Of a stretch of DNA of 36,938 bases, positions 31,262 to 36,938 are shown in pieces. This DNA is from Intestinimonas timonensis (lineage in GTDB: Bacteria; Bacillota; Clostridia; Oscillospirales; Oscillospiraceae), in NCBI RefSeq assembly GCF_900626145.1, contig NZ_LR130835.1, forward strand, positions 66,010-102,947, in the 5' to 3' direction. Made by a program: the position numbers and the translations under genes. Position 1 is the first letter of the stretch. Each line of letters opens with the position of its first letter. The notes under the pieces were generated by a model that was not told the DNA's origin, made no database searches, and worked only from the letters and a program-made list of their open reading frames with translations.

Positions 31262-33583
31262 TTACACGCTGTGCTTGACCCGGTCGTGCTCCTCCGCCCG
31301 CTTGGCGTTATTGAAGCGGTCCAGGGTGCCCACCAGATAGCCGGTGATGCGGCGGATGCGCTCAAAGGGCACGCCGTCGGCCTCGGTGCGGCCGCAGCCC
31401 GGGCACTGGTCCCCGATGATGCCGGAGAAGCCGCACACCGGGTCCCGGTCCACCGGGTGGTTCACGCTGCCGTAGCCGATGCCGCTCTCCTTCATGCAGC
31501 GGATCACCTTCTCAAAGGCCTCCAGGTTGTCGGTGGGGTCGCCGTCCATCTCGATGTAGCTGATGTGGCCGGCGTTGGTGAGGGCGTGATAGGGCGCCTC
31601 AATTTTGATCTTGTCGTAGGCGGAGATGGGGTAGTACACCGGCACATGGAAGGAGTTGGTATAGTACTCCCGGTCGGTGATTCCCTCAATGACGCCGTAC
31701 TTCTCCTTGTCGATGCGGACGAACCGGCCGGAGAGACCCTCCGCCGGAGTGGCCAGCAGGGAGAAGTTGAGGCCCCGCTTTTCGCTCTCGGCGTCCATCC
31801 GGGCACGCATGTGTCCTACGATCTCCAGACCCAGCACCCGGGCCTTCTCGCTCTCGCCGTGGTGGGCGCCGATGAGGGCTTTCAGCGTCTCGGCCAGGCC
31901 GATGAAGCCCACGGACAGGGTGCCGTGCTTGAGCACCTCCCGGACCTCGTCGGTCCAGTCCAGCTTGTCGCTGTCCAGCCACACACCCTGGCCCATGAGG
32001 AAGGGGTAGTTGTAGACGTGCTTCCGGCACTGGATCTCAAACCGCTCCAGCAGCTGGTCCACACACAGGTCCATCATTCGGTCCAGGGACTCGAAGAAGG
32101 CGTTCAGGTCCCCCTTGGCCTTGATGGCCAGCCGGGGCAGGTTGACGGTGGTGAAGGACAGGTTGCCCCGGCCGTTGCAGATCTCCCGCTCGGGGTCGTA
32201 CACGTTGCCGATGACCCGGGTGCGGCAGCCCATGTAGGCGATCTCGGTCTCGGGGTGGCCGGGCTTGTAATATTGCAGGTTGAAGGGGGCGTCGATGAAG
32301 CTGAAGTTGGGGAAGAGCCGCTTGGCCGAGCACCGGATGGCCAGCTGGAAGAGGTCGTAGTTGGGCTCCCCGGGGTTGTAGTTGACCCCCTCCTTCACAC
32401 GGAAGATCTGGATGGGGAAAATGGGCGTCTCGCCGCCGCCCAGGCCCGCCTCGGTGGTGAGGAGGATGTTCTTCATCACCAGTCGGCCCTCGGGGGAGGT
32501 GTCCATGCCGTAGTTGATGGAGGAGAAGGGGGTCTGGGCGCCGGCACGGGAGTGCATGGTGTTCAGATTGTGGATGAGGGCCTCCATGGCCTGGTAGGTG
32601 GCCCGGTCGGTCTCCTTCTCCGCCCGCTGCTGGGCGAAGGCCTGGGCCCTGGTTACCGTGGCCTCGTCCCCAAACTTGGGTACCAGAGCGGCCCGCTCAG
32701 CGGCAAAATAGGCCTCGTTCCCGCTGAGGGTGGGGCACAGGCCGGTGTCTGCCTCGATCTGGGCCATGATCCCCTTCAGGGCCTGCTCCGGGTCGGCGTC
32801 ATCGGCCAGGAGGGTGAGGGCACGGGCCAGGTTCTGGCGGTACACCCGCTTAAACGTCTTGCGCACGCCGTCGGCCATGCCGTAGTCGAAGTTTACGATG
32901 GACTGACCGCCGTGCTGGTCGTTCTGGTTGGACTGGATGGCGATGCAGGCCAGAGCGGCGTAGGAGGAGATGTCGTTGGGCTCCCGCAGGGTGCCGTGGC
33001 CGGTGGAGAAGCCCCCCTTGAAGAGCTTCTGAATGTCGATCTGGCAGCAGGTGGTGGTAAGAGTGAGAAAGTCCAGGTCGTGGATGTGGATGTCACCCTC
33101 CCGGTGGGCACGGGCGTGCTCCGGGTTGAGGACGAACATGTCGTAGAACTGCTTGGCGCCCTCGGAGCCGAACTTGAGCATGCTGCCCATGGCGGTGTCG
33201 CCGTCGATGTTGGCGTTCTCCCGCTTGATGTCGGAATCCTTGGCAGCCGAGAAGGTGATATCCTCATACACCTTCATGAGTCGTGTGTTCATCTCCCGGG
33301 CCTTGCTCCGCTCGTTCCGGTAGAGAATGTAGGCCTTGGCCGTCTGGACATAGCCGTTGTCCATGAGCACCCGCTCCACCAGGTCCTGGATGTGCTCCAC
33401 GTCGGGCTGGGGCTCCCCCTCCAGCTCCAGAATGGACACCACCTCGTCGGCCAGGCGGAGGGCCGTCTCCCCATAGCCCGGTTTATAAGTGGCGTCAAAG
33501 GCCTTGGTGATAGCGCCGGCGATCTTCCCCTCGTCAAAGGGGGCGATGCGGCCGTCCCGCTTTCGGATGCTGGTCATGGTCAT
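31262..33583 (-). CDS. nrdD: Anaerobic ribonucleoside-triphosphate reductase NrdD
   Basis: 773 residues, full length. It reduces NTPs to dNTPs without oxygen using a glycyl radical. An ATP-cone allosteric domain (about 4-95, SIRKRDGRIAPFDEGKI) precedes the barrel. Visible landmarks are HIHDLDF, the cysteine pair in TTTCCQID, the zinc-site segment DPVCGFSGIIGDQCPGCG, and the C-terminal RITGYLVG with the radical-bearing glycine at 748. SD AAGGAGGAG precedes ATG 33583. A likely NrdR box lies about 90 bp upstream. It is the first gene of a four-gene minus-strand run that ends with the NUDIX gene. Confidence 0.96.
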   Translation of the reverse strand: MTMTSIRKRDGRIAPFDEGKIAGAITKAFDATYKPGYGETALRLADEVVSILELEGEPQPDVEHIQDLVERVLMDNGYVQTAKAYILYRNERSKAREMNTRLMKVYEDITFSAAKDSDIKRENANIDGDTAMGSMLKFGSEGAKQFYDMFVLNPEHARAHREGDIHIHDLDFLTLTTTCCQIDIQKLFKGGFSTGHGTLREPNDISSYAALACIAIQSNQNDQHGGQSIVNFDYGMADGVRKTFKRVYRQNLARALTLLADDADPEQALKGIMAQIEADTGLCPTLSGNEAYFAAERAALVPKFGDEATVTRAQAFAQQRAEKETDRATYQAMEALIHNLNTMHSRAGAQTPFSSINYGMDTSPEGRLVMKNILLTTEAGLGGGETPIFPIQIFRVKEGVNYNPGEPNYDLFQLAIRCSAKRLFPNFSFIDAPFNLQYYKPGHPETEIAYMGCRTRVIGNVYDPEREICNGRGNLSFTTVNLPRLAIKAKGDLNAFFESLDRMMDLCVDQLLERFEIQCRKHVYNYPFLMGQGVWLDSDKLDWTDEVREVLKHGTLSVGFIGLAETLKALIGAHHGESEKARVLGLEIVGHMRARMDAESEKRGLNFSLLATPAEGLSGRFVRIDKEKYGVIEGITDREYYTNSFHVPVYYPISAYDKIKIEAPYHALTNAGHISYIEMDGDPTDNLEAFEKVIRCMKESGIGYGSVNHPVDRDPVCGFSGIIGDQCPGCGRTEADGVPFERIRRITGYLVGTLDRFNNAKRAEEHDRVKHSV

Positions 33584-33667
33584 TTCTTTGCGCTCCTCCT
33601 TCGTGCTTCCATGGAAAGAGCCCTCCGGAGAGGGCCCATTTATTTGGTGTTATGTAAATGCAACTAT

Positions 33668-33683
33668 ATACAACATATTGTGG
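33668..33683 (-). promoter_or_regulatory. Candidate NrdR box upstream of nrdD
   Basis: On the minus strand, CCACAATATGTTGTAT closely resembles the NrdR consensus ACACWATATATWGTGT (a near-palindrome). NrdR represses ribonucleotide reductase genes in most bacteria and usually binds two boxes; only one is clear here. The nrdD core promoter could not be assigned with confidence. Confidence 0.55.
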
Positions 33684-33769
33684 TTTTCTTTTGCAGCGGT
33701 GAATCTATGATACTCTATCTGCCTGCCACCGTCAAGGAGAACCCATGCCGAATTTCCCCCCGGATTTTT

Positions 33770-33920
33770 AGGTAACTTGCCAGTAGACGTCGAAACGACC
33801 GAAGAGCGCCCGACAGGATCTGCCTGGATTTAAAGTCGGTCCGGCGGAGCGTTCTGTCGCCTTTCGCTCCAGTAAGAGAAGGGCGCGGCGGGGCAACACC
33901 TGCCTGTCAAGGGATTTTTT
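33770..33920 (+). ncRNA. Possible structured non-coding RNA, family not assigned (6S-like layout)
   Basis: The 430-bp gap between nrdD and the LCP gene contains a nested, imperfect fold. The closing stem is AGGT-TTGCC (33770-33781) with GGCAA-ACCT (33892-33901). A small hairpin GTCG-AAA-CGAC lies at 33789-33799. A long apical arm pairs GAGCG (33804-33808) with CGCTC (33865-33869) and CGACAGGA (33811-33818) with TTCTGTCG (33852-33859, one G-U). A T6 run (33915-33920) follows. Closing stem, central bubble, long apical hairpin and ~150-nt length recall 6S RNA, but family-specific sequence was not recognised. No protein-coding signal on the plus strand. Confidence 0.45.
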
Positions 33921-33951
33921 GAAAAATACGGGGATCGTCGAAAACTTTTGC

Positions 33952-33980
33952 TTGCCTGTCCACGTCAAAATCAGTATACT
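33952..33980 (+). promoter_or_regulatory. Promoter of the LCP gene
   Basis: TTGCCT (33952-33957), a 17-bp spacer and TATACT (33975-33980). Confidence 0.65.
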
Positions 33981-34016
33981 GATAGTCGTTGACATAATTG
34001 AGAGGTTGGATGTGCG

Positions 34017-35066
34017 TTGGCGAAGCGGCTGATCAAAAAGAAAAAGAAGCGGCGAGGTTCTCCCCTGGGGCGGATGTTCCGCACCCTCTACCGGACGGTG
34101 GTGGTCCTCTCCGCCCTCATTGTGGTTTTCTTCTGTGCCTACAAGGCGCTGGTGAAGCCGCCGGAACAGGCAGCGCCCCCCACCGTGGAGGTACCGCAGC
34201 CCACCGACGTGACCGATGATCCGAACACGGACGAGGACGAAAGCGCCCTCCCCACCCCTACGCCGCTGGTACGCAAAGATGGCTTTTACACCTTCCTGCT
34301 GGCGGCCACCGATGAGGGCGGCGGCAACACTGACACCATTATGGTGGTGGGCTACGATACGGCCAACCAGGAGATGGGTGTGGTCTCCATTCCCAGAGAT
34401 ACCCTGGTGGACCGGAAGATCCCCAAGATCAACAGTGTCTATGCCTCTGACGGCATCGATGGACTCAAGGACGTGGTCTCCGATCTCATCGGCATCCCCA
34501 TCGACCACTATGTGACGGTCAACCTCAACGGTTTCCAGCGGCTGGTCAACGCCGTGGGCGGCGTGGACTTCTATGTCCCCTGTGATATGAACTACGACGA
34601 CCCCACCGCCGATCCTCCCCTCTCCATCCATTACAGCGAGGGCATGACCCATCTGGACGGTCAGGAGGCCATGGAGGTGGTACGCTTCCGCCACAACAAC
34701 GACGGCAGCGGCTACACCGACGTGGGACGGTCCCAGACCCAGCAGCAGCTCCTCATCGCCGTGGGCAAAAAGGTGCTGGCCAATCCGGGCAATATCACCG
34801 AGTATGTGGACATCTTCCTGAAAAACGTCAAGACCGACCTCTCCGCCACCGACATCATCTGGCTGGCCACCCAGGCCGCCAGCCTGGACCTGGACAACGG
34901 CGTCTCCACCGCCACCCTGCCCGGTGACGGTACCGTCCGCTACCGGGGCACCTCCTGGTGCTATCAGCTGGAGCCCGAGGAGTGCCTGGAGATTTTCAAC
35001 ACCATGCTCAACCCCTACACCACCGAGATCACCATGGATATGACCAACATGCTCCAGGTGTCATAA
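34017..35066 (+). CDS. LCP family (LytR-CpsA-Psr) cell-envelope ligase
   Basis: 349 residues. A short cytoplasmic tail rich in Lys/Arg (AKRLIKKKKKRRG), one transmembrane helix (about 26-44, VVVLSALIVVFFCAYKALV), a Pro/Thr linker, then the LCP domain: TDTIMVVGYD, VSIPRDTLV with the Arg that binds the polyprenyl pyrophosphate, NLNGFQRLVNAVGGVDFYVP, and RFRHNNDGSGYTDVGRSQTQQQLL. LCP enzymes attach teichoic acids or other wall polymers to peptidoglycan outside the membrane; a role in attaching the SLH-binding polymer is possible. The start is TTG at 34017: AGAGG lies ~11 bases upstream and a stop codon at 33999 rules out longer forms. A monocistronic unit with its own promoter and terminator. Confidence 0.92.
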   Translation: MAKRLIKKKKKRRGSPLGRMFRTLYRTVVVLSALIVVFFCAYKALVKPPEQAAPPTVEVPQPTDVTDDPNTDEDESALPTPTPLVRKDGFYTFLLAATDEGGGNTDTIMVVGYDTANQEMGVVSIPRDTLVDRKIPKINSVYASDGIDGLKDVVSDLIGIPIDHYVTVNLNGFQRLVNAVGGVDFYVPCDMNYDDPTADPPLSIHYSEGMTHLDGQEAMEVVRFRHNNDGSGYTDVGRSQTQQQLLIAVGKKVLANPGNITEYVDIFLKNVKTDLSATDIIWLATQAASLDLDNGVSTATLPGDGTVRYRGTSWCYQLEPEECLEIFNTMLNPYTTEITMDMTNMLQVS

Positions 35067-35075
35067 AGAACACAT

Positions 35076-35111
35076 AAGGCGCTCCGGACCACGGTCCGGA
35101 GCGCCTTTTCG
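35076..35111. terminator. Bidirectional intrinsic terminator
   Basis: AAGGCGCTCCGGACC (35076-35090) pairs with its exact complement at 35093-35107, followed by TTTTC. It lies between the convergent LCP and cysK genes. Confidence 0.85.
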
Positions 35112-35119
35112 TACTTAGA

Positions 35120-36040
35120 TCAGCCCTTCTGGAAGAGGGCGGTGGAGAGGTACCGCTCTCCGGTATCGGGCAGGACGGTGACGATGGTCTTGCCGGCAAA
35201 TTCCGGCTGGGCGGCCAGGGACTTGGCGGCCCAGGCGGCCGCGCCGGAGGAGATGCCCACCAGCAGGCCCTCGGTCTCCGCCAGAGCCCGGCCTGCGGCC
35301 ATGGCCTCGTCCCCGGGGACGGTCACCACACGGTCCACCACCGAGCGGTCCAGGGTGCCGGGCACAAAGCCGGCGCCAATGCCCTGGATCTTGTGGGGGC
35401 CAGGCTTGCCGCCGGAGAGGACGGGGGATTCGGCGGGTTCCACCGCCACCACCTGGATGGCGGGATTCTGCTCCTTCAGGTACCGGCCGGCGCCGGTAAT
35501 GGTGCCGCCGGAGCCCACCCCGGCCACCAGTACGTCCACCTTTCCTTCCGTGTCCCGCCAGATCTCGGGGCCGGTGGTCTCATAGTGGGCCTTGGCGTTG
35601 GCCGGGTTGTTGAACTGGTCGGGCATCCAGGCCCCGGGCAGGGTCTCCAGCAGCTCGTTGGCCTTGGCGATGGCACCACCCATGCCCTTGGTGCCCTCGG
35701 TGAGGACCAGCTCGGCGCCCAGAGCGGCCAGAAGGCTCCGCCGCTCCTGGCTCATGGTCTCCGGCATGGTGAGGACCACCCGGTAGCCCAGGATACGGCC
35801 AATGTAGCTCAGGCCCACCCCCGTGTTGCCGCTGGTGGGCTCCACGATGGTGGCGCCGGGCTTCAGTACCCCACGCTCTTCCGCGTCCCGGATCATGTAG
35901 AGGGCGGCCCGGTCCTTGGCCGAGGACAGGGGATTGAAGGACTCCAGCTTGGCCAGTACCTTGGCGCCGGGAGCGTACCGCTCCAGGGCCAGGAGCGGGG
36001 TGTTTCCGATAAGGTCCAGAATGGAATGGGCGATACCCAT
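35120..36040 (-). CDS. cysK: Cysteine synthase (O-acetylserine sulfhydrylase)
   Basis: 306 residues, full length. A PLP enzyme that makes cysteine from O-acetylserine and sulfide. PLP lysine 42 is in [11 protein letters not shown]; the substrate loop [11 protein letters not shown] and the phosphate-binding [12 protein letters not shown] are intact, as is GISSGAA near the C-terminus. The family's usual NPxxSVKDR is NPLSSAKDR here, a common variant. SD TAGGAGG precedes ATG 36040. It has its own promoter. The neighbouring MetQ-type gene also deals with sulfur amino acids, but a terminator lies between them. Confidence 0.94.
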   Translation of the reverse strand: MGIAHSILDLIGNTPLLALERYAPGAKVLAKLESFNPLSSAKDRAALYMIRDAEERGVLKPGATIVEPTSGNTGVGLSYIGRILGYRVVLTMPETMSQERRSLLAALGAELVLTEGTKGMGGAIAKANELLETLPGAWMPDQFNNPANAKAHYETTGPEIWRDTEGKVDVLVAGVGSGGTITGAGRYLKEQNPAIQVVAVEPAESPVLSGGKPGPHKIQGIGAGFVPGTLDRSVVDRVVTVPGDEAMAAGRALAETEGLLVGISSGAAAWAAKSLAAQPEFAGKTIVTVLPDTGERYLSTALFQKG

Positions 36041-36069
36041 GGTAAATGCCTCCTAAATTTGTTTTGAAC

Positions 36070-36098
36070 AGTGTATCACAAAAATCCGATAAATTCAA
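36070..36098 (-). promoter_or_regulatory. Promoter of cysK
   Basis: On the minus strand TTGAAT (36093-36098), a 17-bp spacer and TACACT (36070-36075). Confidence 0.6.
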
Positions 36099-36117
36099 TA
36101 GGAATTAAGGAAGAAGC

Positions 36118-36157
36118 AAAGGCCCGTTCCGGCATAGCCGGATCGGGCCTTTCGCAT
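36118..36157 (-). terminator. Intrinsic terminator after the metQ-like gene
   Basis: AAAGGCCCG-TCCGGC (36118-36133) pairs with GCCGGA-CGGGCCTTT (36137-36152) with one mismatch, loop ATA. A U-rich tract follows on the minus strand. Confidence 0.75.
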
Positions 36158-36159
36158 TT

Positions 36160-36938
36160 TTAGAACACGGTGACCACAGCGCCGTCGTAGGTCTGGTCGA
36201 TGAAGTCCTTGACCTCCTGGCTGCACAGGGCCTTGGCCAGAGCCTGAATGGCGGGATCGTCCAGACGGTCCTCGGACACGGCCAGCACGTTCACGTAGGC
36301 AGTGGCGGCGGTGCCGTCAGCGGCCTCGATGGCCAGAGCGTCAGACACCTTTAGGCCGGCGTCAATGGCGTAGTTGCCGTTGATAACGGCGATGTCCACG
36401 TCCTGGAGGGTGGTGGGCAGCAGCTTGGCCTCCAGCTCCACGATCTCATAGTTGTGGGGGTTCTCGGCGATGTCGTCCTTGGTTGGCTCCAGGCCGCAGT
36501 CCTCGGTGAGGGTGATGAGGCCCTGCTCCTGGAGGAGCAGCAGGGCGCGGCCCTCATTGGTGGTGTCGTTGGGCACGGCGATCTGGGCGCCGTCCTGGAG
36601 CTCATCCAGGCTGGCGGTCTTGCCGGCGTAAATGCCGAAGGGCTCGTAGTGGACCTCGGCGGCGCTGGCCAGGTGGGTGCCGTACTCCACGTTGAAGTTG
36701 TTCATGTAGGTGATGTGCTGGAAGTAGTTGGCGTCCAGGGAGCCGTCCTCCACGGCCTGGTTGGGCAGAATGTAGTCGTCAAACTCCACGATCTCCAGGT
36801 TGATGCCCTCCTGGGCCAGCAGGTCCTTCACCACCTCCAGGATCTCGGCGTGAGGGGCGGGGGAGGCGCCCACCTTCAGGGTGACGGCCTCGGCGGGAGC
36901 GGCGCTTTCGGCGGGGGTGGTGGTCTCGGGGGCGGGGG
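36160..36938 (-). CDS. metQ: MetQ/NlpA-family methionine-type ABC substrate-binding lipoprotein, N-terminus cut by window edge
   Basis: About 259 residues are visible; the frame stays open to the right edge, so the signal peptide and lipobox are outside. The mature part starts at VTLKVGASPAPHAEILEVVK, the typical MetQ opening, after a Pro/Thr/Glu/Ala linker. Further hallmarks are LPNQAVEDGSLDANYFQH, PNDTTNEGRALLLLQ and the C-terminal DPAIQALAKALCSQEVKDFI. MetQ delivers methionine (or related D/L amino acids) to a MetN-MetI ABC importer, whose genes should lie just upstream, beyond 36938. The GTG at 36873 is internal and not the start. Confidence 0.9.
   Translation of the reverse strand, partial: PAPETTTPAESAAPAEAVTLKVGASPAPHAEILEVVKDLLAQEGINLEIVEFDDYILPNQAVEDGSLDANYFQHITYMNNFNVEYGTHLASAAEVHYEPFGIYAGKTASLDELQDGAQIAVPNDTTNEGRALLLLQEQGLITLTEDCGLEPTKDDIAENPHNYEIVELEAKLLPTTLQDVDIAVINGNYAIDAGLKVSDALAIEAADGTAATAYVNVLAVSEDRLDDPAIQALAKALCSQEVKDFIDQTYDGAVVTVF

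Noticed and set aside
31199..33775. Long plus-strand open frame antisense to nrdD
   Set aside because: The opposite strand encodes a full-length NrdD with all key motifs; this frame has no recognisable domain and exists because of high GC and codon bias.
33768..34694. Minus-strand open frame across the LCP gene and the structured region
   Set aside because: It is antisense to a clear LCP domain. Its C-terminal part falls on the palindromic region, which fits a structured RNA better than a protein.

Overview
The window looks like a chromosomal segment of an anaerobic, endospore-forming, GC-rich member of the Bacillota, most like the Oscillospiraceae (Flavonifractor/Oscillibacter-type gut bacteria). 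This is inferred from gene content, not a database search. The evidence is: SLH-domain S-layer-type proteins, a WalRK (YycFG) locus with YycH, YycI and YycJ, spore maturation genes spmA/spmB, an AbrB regulator beside rsmI and trmN6 (the same neighbourhood as in Bacillus subtilis), and oxygen-sensitive class III ribonucleotide reductase NrdD/NrdG. No tRNA, rRNA, CRISPR array, transposase or prophage module was seen.

Layout. 1-4.4 kb: an SLH protein truncated at the left edge faces a tail-fibre-like protein across a shared terminator. 4.4-9.1 kb (minus strand): phosphoglucomutase, then rlmH with walJ, then murA. 9.1-15.1 kb (plus strand): an operon of NUDIX hydrolase, walR, walK, yycH and yycI. 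Between walR and walK lies a 238-bp tandem repeat that carries extra copies of the walR 3' end. 15.2-19.2 kb: a second tail-fibre-like gene and SLH gene, again convergent over the same kind of terminator, but in mirror order to the first pair. 19.4-21.6 kb: aroF-tyrA (tyrosine synthesis) behind a tyrosine-rich leader peptide and an intrinsic terminator. 21.6-24.7 kb: an AI-2E-family permease, then an ECF-like sigma factor with a membrane partner. 24.7-28.9 kb: spmB/spmA, abrB, rsmI, trmN6 and a double GNAT acetyltransferase. 28.8-33.6 kb (minus strand): nrdD, a PUA-domain rRNA methyltransferase, nrdG and a CoA-type NUDIX hydrolase. 33.6-36.9 kb: a possible structured RNA, an LCP (LytR-CpsA-Psr) gene, cysK and a MetQ-type lipoprotein cut by the right edge.

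How it fits together. Much of the left half concerns the cell envelope: S-layer proteins, hexose-phosphate supply, MurA, WalRK control and, further right, an LCP ligase. A 17-bp near-match to a WalR box lies between murA and the walRK operon, which suggests WalR acts at its own locus and on murA. The points most worth a second look are the walR tail repeat (possibly a small element that targets the 3' end of the gene and restores the reading frame), the mirrored S-layer/tail-fibre pairs, the tyrosine leader attenuator, and the structured region upstream of the LCP gene. Functions are assigned from motifs and family knowledge. Promoters and RNA folds were read by eye.
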